NCBI RefSeq assembly: GCF_000300455.3
Contig: NZ_CP007215.2
Span: forward strand, 4,154,001 to 4,218,000
Direction: 5' to 3'
Origin: Kosakonia sacchari SP1
GTDB taxonomy: Bacteria > Pseudomonadota > Gammaproteobacteria > Enterobacterales > Enterobacteriaceae
Length of the DNA: 64,000 nucleotides
Part shown: one piece after another, positions 25,767 through 34,963 of the stretch
Layout: every line of letters begins with the position of its first letter
Position numbering within the stretch: the stretch's first letter is position 1
Notes under the pieces: model-generated
The model's input: only the letters and a program-made list of their open reading frames with translations
The model's database searches: none
Told to the model about the DNA's origin: nothing
Program-made: the position numbers and the translations under genes

Positions 25767-27137
25767 TTACTGTCGTACTACCACCAGTTTCTGATTCACA
25801 AACTCTTTGATGCCCAAATCAGACAGCTCGCGGCCAAACCCGGAGCGTTTCACCCCGCCGAATGGCAACTCTGCGGCGGTATCCGTCAGCCAGTTGATAT
25901 AGACCATGCCGGTTTCAATGCGTGAAGCCATCTGTCTGGCGCGCTGGATATTGCGGCTGAAGATCGCCCCGCCAAGGCCGTAGTGTGAATCATTGGCCAA
26001 GCGTACCGCTTCGTCATCATTATTCACCACATAAATTTGCGCCACCGGGCCAAAGAACTCTTCAAAATAGGCCGGGTTGTCGCGCGTGATATGGGTCAAA
26101 ATAGTCGGTTCGAAGAAGTTGCCTTCGCTGTTAGCCGGTTTGCCACCAAAGTGCAGTTTAGCCCCGTTTTGTACCGCTTCACTCACCTGTTGGCTCAGGG
26201 TATCAAGCGCCTCTTTCGAGGAGAGCGGGCCAAGCGTGGTGCTTTCATCCAGCGGGTCGCCCAGCTTCACCTGCCTAAAGGCGTCGGTGAATTTTCGCAG
26301 GAACTGATCGGCAATATCCTGATGGACAAGAAAACGTTTCGCGGCAGTACAAACCTGCCCGGCGTTCGCCAGACGCGCTTGCACGCCCGTCTCCACCGCT
26401 TTTTCCAGATCCGCATCGTCCAGCACGATAAATACGTCATTACCGCCCAGTTCCAGCGTCGATTTCTTGATGTGTTTCGCCGCTTGCGCCGCCACCGCGC
26501 TACCGGCTTTTTCCGATCCGGTCAACGCCGCACCCTGTACGCGCGTATCGGCAATGATCGCGGAAACCTGATCGGAAGAGATAAACAGATTCGTCCACGC
26601 ACCTTCCGGCGCGCCCGCTTCGCGCACCAGCTGCGCAAAGGTTTCGGCGCACTGCGGCACAATGCTGGCATGTTTACAGATAACCGGGTTACCGGCTGCG
26701 AGATTCGGCGCCAGTACACGCATCAACTGGTAATAAGGGAAATTCCAGGGTTCCACCGCCATAATCACGCCGATTGGATGATGCTCCACCCACGCTTCTC
26801 CCAGCGCCGTTTCATATTTCACGGGCGCAAGGAATTGTTTCGCGTTATCCGCGTAGTAGCGGGCGATCTGCGCGCAAATCTTCACTTCGCTGCGGCTCTG
26901 CTCAATCAACTTCCCCATCTCCCGACTGGCGATTTTCGCCAGGTCTTCCTGCTGGTTTTCCAGCAAGTCGGCGAGTCTATGCAGTATCGGCAGCCGCTGT
27001 GCGATATCTCCTTTTGCCCAGGAAGAGTGATATAGCGCGTCCGCCTGGCGCAGCGCGACCTCAATATCGGCGTCGCTGTGGTTCGCATACTCTTTAACGA
27101 GTTGGTTGTTAAAAGGATTCACTGTCTGGTAAGCCAT
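25767..27137 (-). CDS. NAD(P)-dependent succinate-semialdehyde dehydrogenase family protein
   Basis: A 456-residue aldehyde dehydrogenase closest in style to E. coli Sad (YneI), which oxidises succinic semialdehyde to succinate. The catalytic pair is present: Glu in TLELGGND (about residue 230) and Cys in [11 protein letters not shown] (about 265). The cofactor-site motif [11 protein letters not shown] is near residue 130 and the [15 protein letters not shown] ending is typical of the family. It is monocistronic, with a hairpin behind it and a long AT-rich region upstream. The exact aldehyde substrate is not certain. Confidence 0.88.
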   Translation of the reverse strand: MAYQTVNPFNNQLVKEYANHSDADIEVALRQADALYHSSWAKGDIAQRLPILHRLADLLENQQEDLAKIASREMGKLIEQSRSEVKICAQIARYYADNAKQFLAPVKYETALGEAWVEHHPIGVIMAVEPWNFPYYQLMRVLAPNLAAGNPVICKHASIVPQCAETFAQLVREAGAPEGAWTNLFISSDQVSAIIADTRVQGAALTGSEKAGSAVAAQAAKHIKKSTLELGGNDVFIVLDDADLEKAVETGVQARLANAGQVCTAAKRFLVHQDIADQFLRKFTDAFRQVKLGDPLDESTTLGPLSSKEALDTLSQQVSEAVQNGAKLHFGGKPANSEGNFFEPTILTHITRDNPAYFEEFFGPVAQIYVVNNDDEAVRLANDSHYGLGGAIFSRNIQRARQMASRIETGMVYINWLTDTAAELPFGGVKRSGFGRELSDLGIKEFVNQKLVVVRQ

Positions 27138-27709
27138 ATTGGTCTCCTTATTTACCGCTTAGGATAATAAGGGTAGTAAAAATGACCGGATCTGAAAGTA
27201 AAGTTGGGTATATACAGACCTTTCTGACGCAAAGAACAAAAATAAATATTAATTTAATAAATGACATTAGCATTAAAACAATAGAAGTGTTAGTTATAAT
27301 AAAATTCGACCACTATCCTTTTATTTCTTCGAGAGTTATTGCATTATTGCTCGCGTTATTTACCTGTGAGTTTTATTGTTATCCCCTAGAGCTATACTCG
27401 GGCTCCTGGCGCGGTGAGATTGTGTTACCAGCACATCCGTAGCAGGTGAACATGAATGTTACGCCTGGCTATTATTATCTCTGCAAAATAATCTACCAGA
27501 GGTATTTAATTGATACTCTGACTACATTGAGCACTATTATTCAAACTATTAAACATGGATAACGATCACGGCAAATACCATGAGACGTTTATTTTTATCG
27601 ATGTCAAAAATTAATAAATAATCGCCACCACGATGTTATTCCGAATCGGCAGATAAAACGCACCCTACATCTGTTCTATGCTTAAAAAGAGCAATTAACA
27701 GGAGGAAAC
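27138..27709. other. Intergenic region, AT-rich
   Basis: About 570 bases between divergent genes, AT-rich from 27180 to 27400 and 27520 to 27620. One short frame (27182-27442) has no Shine-Dalgarno or protein-like composition and was rejected. I see no gene here. Confidence 0.5.
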
Positions 27710-28225
27710 ATGAGCATTCGCGGCATCGATCATATTGGTATCACCGTCCCGGATATTGAAGGGGCAACCCGTTTTCTGATTGACGCGTTGGGCGCAGAGC
27801 TGATTTATCAATCCGTCGCGCCAGAAGATAAAAATATTGATAGCGAGGCGCAGCAAAAAACGTTGCGCCTCGTGCCGGGTACGACGATCACATCCATACG
27901 CATGCTCAAACTTCAGCACGGCCCCGGTATCGAACTCTTCGAAATGCACGGGCCAGAACAGCGCGAGCCGCTGCGGGCCAGCGATTTTGGTCTGCAACAT
28001 TTTGCGGTCTACACCGAGGGCATCGATGCTGCGCTGCAACGCTTTAAAGCTGCGGGCGGCATGGTGTTTACCACGCCGCAACCGCTAGGTTTTCCCACCG
28101 AGAAAGGCGCAGGCAACTGCTTTTGCTATGGCCGCACGCCCTGGGGCAGCATCGTCGAGTTTATTACCTGGCCCACGCCAATGCCCTATGAACAGGAAAC
28201 CACGCTTCGCCGCTGGAAGCCATGA
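27710..28225 (+). CDS. VOC (glyoxalase-like) family protein
   Basis: A 171-residue protein of the vicinal-oxygen-chelate fold with two beta-alpha-beta-beta-beta modules. The metal-ligand histidine of the first module is in GIDHIGITVPD (His8), and a second in GLQHFAVYT; the C-terminal SIVEFITWP supplies the likely glutamate ligand. The pattern resembles methylmalonyl-CoA epimerase or glyoxalase-like hydrolases, but the reaction cannot be assigned. GGAGG stands 7 bases before the ATG. It converges on the M20 gene, leaving one base between the stops. Confidence 0.8.
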   Translation: MSIRGIDHIGITVPDIEGATRFLIDALGAELIYQSVAPEDKNIDSEAQQKTLRLVPGTTITSIRMLKLQHGPGIELFEMHGPEQREPLRASDFGLQHFAVYTEGIDAALQRFKAAGGMVFTTPQPLGFPTEKGAGNCFCYGRTPWGSIVEFITWPTPMPYEQETTLRRWKP

Positions 28226-28226
28226 C

Positions 28227-29330
28227 TCAGCCCAGCACATCCTGCACACAGGCTTTAAACACTTTCACGCCGAGCGCCAGCGCGGCGCGATCAAAGTGCA
28301 TGTCCGGGTGATGCAGACCCGGCATCAGGTTGGCACCGAGCCCCCAGAAACCGCCTTTCACCTGTGGGCGCAGCCGCAGATAATGGAAAAAGTCCTCGCT
28401 GCCGGGTGTCGATTTTGCCGCTGTCAGCCCGCTATCGCCAAACACGCTACGGATGGCGCGGGAAACCACCCCGGTTGCCTCGTCATCAATGATCGCCGCA
28501 GGCATCTCTTTTAGAATGCGGATCTCAGCCCGCGCGCCGTACGCCGCCGCACTGCTTTCAATGGCGCGAATGACCTGCGGTTTAAGCGCATCCATAGCGT
28601 CGTTTTCCGCCGCACGCAGATCCCAGCACACCAGCGCGTTGTCCGGAATCGAGTTGGTCACCCCGGCGTCGCAGAGAAAACGCGTCGCTTTGGCGCTCCA
28701 GGTGAGCGATGGCGCAAGGTGAATGCCGTTTACCGCCTGCACAGCGTGAGCGGCCGCGTCCAGCGCGTTTACACCTAAGTGGGGCCGCGCCGCGTGCGCC
28801 GCTTTGCCGTGGAACACCACTTCCACCGTGGCAGACGCCGAGTAATACATGGCTGGCACCGCCTGACCCATCGGGCACTCTTCCAGCGGGCGCAGGTGGA
28901 AACCAAGCAGCATGTCAACATCGTCCAGCACGCCAGCCTCCGTCAGTGCAATCGCGCCAGTACCCAGTTCCTCTGCGGGCTGGAAGATGAACTTCAACTT
29001 ACCCTTTTTCACTACCCCTTCGGCGATGACTTCCTGCGCCGTGGTCAGCACCACCGTGGAGTGTCCGTCATGACCACAGGTGTGGCGCGCGACATGCTCG
29101 CCATCAATGATATGCCCAAGCGCATCCATATCGGCGCGCAGCGCCAGCACTGGCCCCGGTTTACCGCTGTCCAGCACCGCGACAATGCCGGTCGTGTTAT
29201 TGACCTGGCGCGTAACCTGGTAGCCCGCCGCCTCCAGAACCCCGGCGATATAAGCGGAGGTTTTATACTCTTCGAACCCGAGTTCCGGGATCTGATGCAG
29301 GTAATTAAAATGCTCAAGTGTGCGTGACAC
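28227..29330 (-). CDS. M20-family metallo-amidohydrolase
   Basis: A 367-residue zinc amidohydrolase of the M20D type, the family of aminoacylases, hippurate hydrolases and IAA-amino-acid hydrolases. The metal-binding motifs are HTCGHDGHS (about 83-91), FQPAEELGTG (about 115-124) and GFHLRP (about 143), with a distal HHPDMHFD near the C-terminus. The dimerisation domain lies between. It follows yjiG by 17 bases on the same strand, so it forms an operon with yjiH-yjiG. In E. coli the same position is held by iadA, an unrelated isoaspartyl dipeptidase; a dipeptide or N-acyl amino acid is therefore a reasonable substrate guess. Confidence 0.88.
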   Translation of the reverse strand: MSRTLEHFNYLHQIPELGFEEYKTSAYIAGVLEAAGYQVTRQVNNTTGIVAVLDSGKPGPVLALRADMDALGHIIDGEHVARHTCGHDGHSTVVLTTAQEVIAEGVVKKGKLKFIFQPAEELGTGAIALTEAGVLDDVDMLLGFHLRPLEECPMGQAVPAMYYSASATVEVVFHGKAAHAARPHLGVNALDAAAHAVQAVNGIHLAPSLTWSAKATRFLCDAGVTNSIPDNALVCWDLRAAENDAMDALKPQVIRAIESSAAAYGARAEIRILKEMPAAIIDDEATGVVSRAIRSVFGDSGLTAAKSTPGSEDFFHYLRLRPQVKGGFWGLGANLMPGLHHPDMHFDRAALALGVKVFKACVQDVLG

Positions 29331-29347
29331 GTCTTACTCCTTGGTAC

Positions 29348-29815
29348 TCAGGCAATAACGCGCATAATCAGCATGGCGATTACGGCATTGAGAATGCTGA
29401 CCGCCATCAGTAGCGGCCAGTACTTCTTCGGCACATCGGCAACGCCCAACAGGCGGCCCATATACTGTAGCTGCGAACCCATTAAAAAGATGGCGGGCGC
29501 GAGAATGGTGATTTGACCAACATCAAGCTGGCCTTTGCTGAGCAGGCTGACTGCCACGCCGGTTCCCGCTGAAGACGAAAGCCAGGCGGTGAGTAACACG
29601 GTAATCGCTTCCCCCGGCAGGCCGAACAGCCCCATTAACGGCGCGCAAAGATGGCCGATAATCTGCATCACGCCGAGTAAATTGAGCATTTCGGCGATCA
29701 CGTAGGCCATTAATACATTAGGCATCAGATTATTAATGGCGATATTAAAACCTTTACGCGCACCAATAACGAAAATATCGAACGGATTACCAGAGACTTT
29801 TGCGGAATTATTCAT
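29348..29815 (-). CDS. yjiG: Inner-membrane protein YjiG (SpmB-like, gate domain)
   Basis: A 155-residue membrane protein with four to five hydrophobic segments, homologous to E. coli YjiG and the SpmB group with a nucleoside-recognition (Gate) domain. It overlaps the 3' end of yjiH by 8 bases and the two halves probably form one transporter; the substrate is not known. Association with peptidase-type genes (iadA in E. coli, an M20 hydrolase here) suggests uptake or efflux of peptide-derived compounds. Confidence 0.9.
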   Translation of the reverse strand: MNNSAKVSGNPFDIFVIGARKGFNIAINNLMPNVLMAYVIAEMLNLLGVMQIIGHLCAPLMGLFGLPGEAITVLLTAWLSSSAGTGVAVSLLSKGQLDVGQITILAPAIFLMGSQLQYMGRLLGVADVPKKYWPLLMAVSILNAVIAMLIMRVIA

Positions 29816-30491
29816 TGTCGAAATCTCGCTTATAAACAGTATTTAATGCCAGACGAACCACCGCTGCGCCCACGAATTTAAGGACAAACATTAAAACCAA
29901 CGGAACAATAATCGGGATCGTTAATGACGCGAACATCGCTGAGCCAATCGAAAAATAGTTATTGATTAAGCCCGCGCCGGAATATTGCCACGACCCCATA
30001 ATCACCACATCTTTACGGGTAATTTTATCGCTGTCGTATAACTCTTTAGTTAATGCCGCCCCGGCATCGGTGCTTTGCAGGTCGGTAATCAACGCCAGTC
30101 CCGTATAGCCCGGAATACCCAGCAGCGGTTTAAGCAATGGCGTGAGTAATTTATGCGCCGCACGGATCGCACCATAGTGGGTAAAAATCTCCAGCAACCC
30201 CAGAGCCAGCATTACCGTTGGCACCAGCGACAGCGCGAACAGAAAACCGGCCTTTGCGCTGATGCCGCCGCTGCCGATAAAGGTGTTGGTTTCCGGCGTT
30301 TTCATGGTGCCGAACGCGCCGCCCAGCGTGGTGAAGTCAAACGCGCCCAGCCACGCCATCCCCTCGACTTTGAAAAAGAAGCCGGAAAAAACCAGCAGAA
30401 CAATCACCAACGAGATCCAGGCACCTGGCCCGACTTTCCACTCTTCCGCGTGCGCTTTCGCGGGTTGCTCCAGCGTTTTTGATTCACTCAT
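29808..30491 (-). CDS. yjiH: Inner-membrane protein YjiH (SpmA-like, gate domain)
   Basis: A 227-residue membrane protein, the E. coli length. After a hydrophilic N-terminus it has five to six hydrophobic segments and the Gate-domain signature GIPGYTGLALITDLQSTDAGA (two overlapping parts, about 140-160). It is the first gene of yjiH-yjiG-M20 hydrolase. The start at 30491 has AGAGAGA upstream; a start 13 codons earlier is possible but poorer. It is divergent from the LysR gene, which is the probable regulator. Confidence 0.9.
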   Translation of the reverse strand: MSESKTLEQPAKAHAEEWKVGPGAWISLVIVLLVFSGFFFKVEGMAWLGAFDFTTLGGAFGTMKTPETNTFIGSGGISAKAGFLFALSLVPTVMLALGLLEIFTHYGAIRAAHKLLTPLLKPLLGIPGYTGLALITDLQSTDAGAALTKELYDSDKITRKDVVIMGSWQYSGAGLINNYFSIGSAMFASLTIPIIVPLVLMFVLKFVGAAVVRLALNTVYKRDFDNE

Positions 30492-30868
30492 AATATCTCT
30501 CTTTGAAATAATTAGATGACAATGGCTCATTACTAAGCAGGATCCGTGCCTGAATAGCCCGACGCTAAAATAAAAACCTTTTACCGCGAATTATTACGCA
30601 ATAAAAAACCTTCCCGCGAAATACCGAGAATAAAAAGCAAAGTAACTAAAAAATTATTTAATTAAGCATTAAGAACTTCCTAATAAAATAATTTCTCACC
30701 GTTATCGGGCACCCTTTTGGTGCAAAAAGACAGACTCAATTTTTCATTTTCTTTCACTCATAAAAAATGGCGGTTATTTTGATTATCACTATTCAATGCG
30801 GATGATAAATATCCGCTTAATGGTGTTATTGTTGCTTTCAGGTCAACAGTTGAGAAGGAATGTGGCGG
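30492..30868. other. AT-rich divergent promoter region yjiH / LysR
   Basis: About 375 bases without a gene, very AT-rich between 30580 and 30850. It should contain the promoters of both yjiH and the LysR gene. I could not pick out a single clear T-N11-A palindrome. Confidence 0.5.
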
Positions 30869-31765
30869 ATGTTCCAGGACAAACAGGTGGGTTATTTGTA
30901 TGAGGTGGGTAACCAGGGCGGGATTCGTCGTGCGGCGGATATCCTTGGTGTTAACCCATCCGTGGTCAGCCGCCAAATCGCGCAACTGGAGCGCGCACTG
31001 CAACTCCCGCTGCTGGAGCGGCGCGGGCGTAACGTGGTGTTAACCGAAGCGGGACGCCTGCTGGCAGAGGACTATTTTGCCAGCCGCCAGCGGCGTGAAA
31101 AGCTGGAAAGCCAGCTAAAAGATCTGCGCCATATGCGCGGCGGAACAATCTCGGTGCGCATTGGCGGTGGGCTGATCACCGCCTTTATCGAAGGGGTTAT
31201 GCGCGAGTTTGCCAAATCATACCCGCAGGTTTTTGTTGATATTGTGGTGGGTAGCATGCAGGAGATGCTCAACGATATCGTCAGCGGCGAAGCGGATATG
31301 GCGCTGGCCTTTGGCCCAATCGGTACGCCGGAACTCAAGCGCCACAGCTTTCAGTGGGGGCCAATCTGCGCCGTCGTCTCGCCACAGCACCCTATCGCGC
31401 AGCGGCAAAGCATCACCATTGAAGAGCTGCTCGACTATCCATTAATAGCCCTGACGGAAAACTTCGGCCTGCAACGCCATATGAATGCCATGTTCAAAAG
31501 CCAGGGTTTGCAATTTCATCCGGCGTATCGCTGTAACCAATTCTCCACCGCGATGGGGCTAAGCCAGGCGGGGCTAGGCATCTCGTTTATGACCGCTTAT
31601 GCTGCCGCCGATCCCATTCGCCTTGGCGCGCTGGTTGCCGTACCACTCGATCATCCCATCGCCAATAGTGCTCAGTGCCACCTGCTGCGTAACTCTGATC
31701 GGCGCTTTACACCAGCCGCCCACCATATGTGGCGGCTTCTGCATAATGCCTTTCGCGACAAATAA
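30869..31765 (+). CDS. LysR-family regulator
   Basis: A 298-residue LysR regulator: helix-turn-helix at the N-terminus (GGIRRAADILGVNPSVVSRQIAQLE, about 16-40 in two parts) and a periplasmic-binding-like effector domain. The ATG at 30869 is preferred because AAGGA stands 9 bases upstream; an ATG three codons earlier overlaps that site. It is divergent from yjiH-yjiG-M20 hydrolase and likely controls it. E. coli has a LysR gene (yjiE) next to iadA-yjiG-yjiH, but I cannot say it is the same protein. Confidence 0.87.
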   Translation: MFQDKQVGYLYEVGNQGGIRRAADILGVNPSVVSRQIAQLERALQLPLLERRGRNVVLTEAGRLLAEDYFASRQRREKLESQLKDLRHMRGGTISVRIGGGLITAFIEGVMREFAKSYPQVFVDIVVGSMQEMLNDIVSGEADMALAFGPIGTPELKRHSFQWGPICAVVSPQHPIAQRQSITIEELLDYPLIALTENFGLQRHMNAMFKSQGLQFHPAYRCNQFSTAMGLSQAGLGISFMTAYAAADPIRLGALVAVPLDHPIANSAQCHLLRNSDRRFTPAAHHMWRLLHNAFRDK

Positions 31766-31807
31766 AGGGGTGTGGTATACCAGAAAGCCAACCAAATGAG
31801 GCATAGC

Positions 31808-32578
31808 ATGTCGATGACGCGCGATATACAGCAATCATTTTGCCGTCCACTGGCGTTACCGGGTGTCGAACTGCGCAGCACCTGGCGCAGCCAGCAGGCG
31901 TATAAAAGCCACAGCCACGCAGAATTATCCATTGGCGCGATTATCGACGGGCAAACCCGCTGTCTCTGCAACGGACAGGAATACCTGCTCCAACCGGGCG
32001 ATCTGATGGTCATTCCACCGCACGCGCCCCACAGTTGTAACCCACTCGCCGGGCAGCCACGCAGCTACCATATGCTTTACCTGCCGCATAAAAACAGCCA
32101 ACAACAGGTCATTCGCGACCCTTCGTTATTTCAGTTGTACTTGCGTATCGTGGCGTTGATTGAGCGGGACGACTCGCCGCAATTACCAGCGGCACTCGAT
32201 GCCCTTCTCAGCGCTTTACCTCCCGGTGCGGATCACTGCGCGCCGCTACGGCCCGTAAGCCAGCAGGTGCTGGCGGCGTTGACCCACGATTTGCAGCAAC
32301 CGCCAACGCTTGATGTGCTGGCCAGCGCCTTTTCCCTGCGCAAAGAGACGTTAATCCGCACCTTCAAGCAGGACACCGGCCTGACGCCGGGCAGCTTTTT
32401 GAATATCACGCGCGTTGAGTTTGCCAAAAGCCGCCTGCGTGCGGGCGATACGCTGGCGGATGTCGGCTACCAGAGCGGGTTTGCCGATCAAAGCCATTTT
32501 CACCGAACCTTTGTGAGCTACACCGCCGCCACGCCGCGCCAGTACGCGTTTGGCCGATCAATATCCGACAATAAATAG
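31808..32578 (+). CDS. AraC-family regulator (cupin plus HTH)
   Basis: A 256-residue regulator with an N-terminal cupin-like sensing domain (HSHAELSIGAIIDG, about residues 34-47; PGDLMVIPPHAPHSCNP, about 70-86) and a C-terminal AraC helix-turn-helix pair (ADVGYQSGFADQSHFHRTF). The start at 31808 is preceded by GAGG at 6 bases. It lies 47 bases upstream of a LysE-type exporter in the same direction, a common AraC/LysE pairing in which the regulator controls the exporter in response to an amino acid. Confidence 0.88.
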   Translation: MSMTRDIQQSFCRPLALPGVELRSTWRSQQAYKSHSHAELSIGAIIDGQTRCLCNGQEYLLQPGDLMVIPPHAPHSCNPLAGQPRSYHMLYLPHKNSQQQVIRDPSLFQLYLRIVALIERDDSPQLPAALDALLSALPPGADHCAPLRPVSQQVLAALTHDLQQPPTLDVLASAFSLRKETLIRTFKQDTGLTPGSFLNITRVEFAKSRLRAGDTLADVGYQSGFADQSHFHRTFVSYTAATPRQYAFGRSISDNK

Positions 32579-32625
32579 CGCCGACGCGCCGCTAAGGTGA
32601 GCTTCACTTTTTTGTGGAGGTCACT

Positions 32626-33267
32626 ATGGCGTTGTTTCCCACCACGTTTCCCGCGCTGGCGCTGGCACATTTTGTCGCCCTGCTCAGCCCCGGTCCGGAT
32701 TTCTTTTTGTTAATGGGGTTTGCGATCCGCTATCGTCTGCGCGGCAGCGCCGGGCTGTGCGCGGGCATCGCCGCAGGCAACGCCTTTTATATTCTGATAG
32801 TGATTATCGGTGCGAGCGCGCTGCACCCGTTCACAGTGCTCTTTAGCGCGATTGAACTACTGGGCGCTGTCTATTTACTGTGGATTGGCTGGCATTTGCT
32901 GCGCAGCCGTGCACAGGCGCTTAGCGTCAATGAAACCCGTCAGCCGTGCCCAAGCCTGAGAAAACAGTTTTTACTTGGGCTCGGTTCCGCGCTGCTCAAT
33001 CCCAAAAACGCGCTGTTTTACCTTGCGCTGATGACCGCCCTGCTCGGCCCGGACGTCACGCTGCTCCAGCAGTCGGTGAGCGGCGCGTGGATGGTGATGG
33101 TTGTATTCGTGTGGGATTTAGCCGTGGTTTGGCTCATTGGTCAACCCGCCGTGCAACTGCGGCTGAGCCAAAGCGTATGGTGGATCGAGCGCGTCGCAGG
33201 CGCGGTGTTAATGGTGTTTGGGGCGTCGATTTTATGGAGCATGCTGCGTAATCTGCTTAGGATTTAA
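32626..33267 (+). CDS. LysE/RhtB-family amino-acid exporter
   Basis: A 213-residue inner-membrane protein with about six hydrophobic segments. The family signature HFVALLSPGPDFFLLMGFA is at the N-terminus, and the mid-protein LGSALLNPKNALFYLAL motif is typical. It probably exports an amino acid or derivative; the substrate is not predictable. GGAGG stands upstream of the ATG at 32626. A short hairpin-like element follows, then yjiN. Confidence 0.88.
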   Translation: MALFPTTFPALALAHFVALLSPGPDFFLLMGFAIRYRLRGSAGLCAGIAAGNAFYILIVIIGASALHPFTVLFSAIELLGAVYLLWIGWHLLRSRAQALSVNETRQPCPSLRKQFLLGLGSALLNPKNALFYLALMTALLGPDVTLLQQSVSGAWMVMVVFVWDLAVVWLIGQPAVQLRLSQSVWWIERVAGAVLMVFGASILWSMLRNLLRI

Positions 33268-33307
33268 CCTTTTGCAAGAACCCGGCGTTGGGTTATATGC
33301 TTAAACC

Positions 33308-34588
33308 ATGAATAAATTCGCAGAACTTAAGCGCGCCAAGCGCCTGGCGCTGTCGCTGTTGCTGGTTGCCGCCGCGACGTTTATCACCACACTGTTCCTG
33401 CCGCCCAACTTCTGGGTAAGCGGGGTGAAAGCCATTGCCGAAGCGGCGATGGTCGGCGCGCTGGCGGACTGGTTCGCGGTGGTCGCGCTGTTTCACCGTG
33501 TGCCGTTCCCGTTTATTGCCCGCCATACGGCGATTATCCCGCGTAATAAAGAGCGGATTGGCGACAATCTCGGCCAGTTCGTGCAGGAAAAATTTCTGGA
33601 TACCCAATCGCTGGTGGCGTTAATTCATCGCCACCAGCCGGCGCAGATGATTGGCGTCTGGTTCAGCCAGCCCGAAAACGCGCAGCGCGTGGGGGTGCAT
33701 CTGTTGCAGGTGATGAGCGGCTTTCTGGAGATGGCCGATGACAGCCGCATCCAGCGCCTGTTACGCCGCGCGGTGCATAAAGCCATCGACAAAGTGGATC
33801 TCACCGAAACCAGCGCGCTGCTACTGGAAAGCCTGACCCGCAACAATCGCCACCAAAAGCTGCTGGATACCGTCATTGCGCAATTGATCGCCCTGCTGCA
33901 ACGGCAAAGCAGCCGCGATTTTATTGCCCGCCAGATTGTGCGCTGGCTGAAAACCGATCACCCGATGAAGGCGAAGATCCTGCCCACCGAATGGCTGGGT
34001 GAGCAGAGCGCCGACTGGGTTTCCGAGGCAGTAAATTCGCTGCTCGACGATGTTAATGCCGACAGCACGCATCAGATCCGCCAGGCTTTTGATCGCGCCA
34101 CTATGAAGCTGATCGCCAGTCTGAAAAGCGATCCGGAAATGGCCGAGCGCGCGGAAAACATCAAAGAATATTTGAAAAACGACGAGACGTTTAACCGCTA
34201 CGTCGGCGAAATGTGGGCGGATCTGCGTAACTGGATGAAAGCGGATATGCAGTCTGACGATTCGCGGATGCAAAAACGCATCACCGACGCAGGCCTGTGG
34301 TTCGGCGAAACGCTGCTGGCGGATGGCGCGCTACGCGCTTCGCTCAACGAACATCTGGAACAAGCCGCTCACCGCGTGGCACCGGAGTTCGCCGCGTTTC
34401 TCACCCGCCATATCAGCGACACCGTGAAAAGCTGGGACGCGCGGGATATGTCGCAGCAAATCGAGCTGAATATCGGTAAAGATCTGCAATTTATCCGCAT
34501 CAACGGCACGCTCGTCGGTGGGACGATCGGCCTGATCCTCTATTTGCTGTCGCAGTTGCCCGCGCTGCTGCACGTTAGCGCTTTCTAA
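33308..34588 (+). CDS. yjiN: DUF445 inner-membrane protein YjiN
   Basis: A 426-residue protein of family DUF445 with one N-terminal membrane segment (about 14-34), the conserved [19 protein letters not shown] motif (about 50-68), a long helical cytoplasmic or periplasmic body and a C-terminal membrane segment ([18 protein letters not shown]). E. coli YjiN has the same length; its function is unknown. It is followed by the DUF2164 gene and then yjiM-yjiL, the same relative order as in E. coli. Confidence 0.92.
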   Translation: MNKFAELKRAKRLALSLLLVAAATFITTLFLPPNFWVSGVKAIAEAAMVGALADWFAVVALFHRVPFPFIARHTAIIPRNKERIGDNLGQFVQEKFLDTQSLVALIHRHQPAQMIGVWFSQPENAQRVGVHLLQVMSGFLEMADDSRIQRLLRRAVHKAIDKVDLTETSALLLESLTRNNRHQKLLDTVIAQLIALLQRQSSRDFIARQIVRWLKTDHPMKAKILPTEWLGEQSADWVSEAVNSLLDDVNADSTHQIRQAFDRATMKLIASLKSDPEMAERAENIKEYLKNDETFNRYVGEMWADLRNWMKADMQSDDSRMQKRITDAGLWFGETLLADGALRASLNEHLEQAAHRVAPEFAAFLTRHISDTVKSWDARDMSQQIELNIGKDLQFIRINGTLVGGTIGLILYLLSQLPALLHVSAF

Positions 34589-34604
34589 TTTGCCAGGAGA
34601 AACG

Positions 34605-34844
34605 ATGGCCGACATTACCCTCACCACCAGCGAACGCGAGCAGTTACGCAAAAAATTGCAGGCCTACTGTGAGCAGAATTTTGAGCTGGAACTGGAGCAG
34701 TTTGACGCCGAGTTCTTTATCGACTTCATTGCCGAACAGATTGGCCCGGCTTTTTATAACGCAGGCATCGACGAAGCGATTCGCACACATGCGCTCTACA
34801 GCGAGCGCATTCAGGAAGAGATGGATCTCAAAAAAATAATCTGA
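34605..34844 (+). CDS. DUF2164 family protein
   Basis: A 79-residue cytoplasmic protein, acidic and helical, with the DUF2164 pattern LTTSEREQLRKKLQAYCEQ at the N-terminus and FYNAGIDEAIRTHALYSERIQEEMDL at the C-terminus (shown here in part). The function is unknown. It starts 16 bases after yjiN with AGGAGA before the ATG, so it is probably co-transcribed with yjiN. Confidence 0.85.
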   Translation: MADITLTTSEREQLRKKLQAYCEQNFELELEQFDAEFFIDFIAEQIGPAFYNAGIDEAIRTHALYSERIQEEMDLKKII

Positions 34845-34891
34845 CCGGACTGAAAACGGTTTTTTCCCCTTTTCATCCGCCGGAGATCAAT

Positions 34892-34920
34892 ATTTCCACA
34901 CTTTTTGCATGCCTATAATG
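34892..34920 (+). promoter_or_regulatory. Likely yjiM promoter
   Basis: A perfect TATAAT (34915-34920) 43 bases before the yjiM start; the -35 hexamer is weak. Confidence 0.5.
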
Positions 34921-34963
34921 CGGCCTCTTTTCAAACTCTCCCGTGTCACGGGGAAGGAAAATT

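Noticed and set aside
27182-27442. An 86-codon open frame on the plus strand
   Set aside because: It lies in AT-rich DNA, has no Shine-Dalgarno site, an unlikely composition and no family resemblance that I can see.
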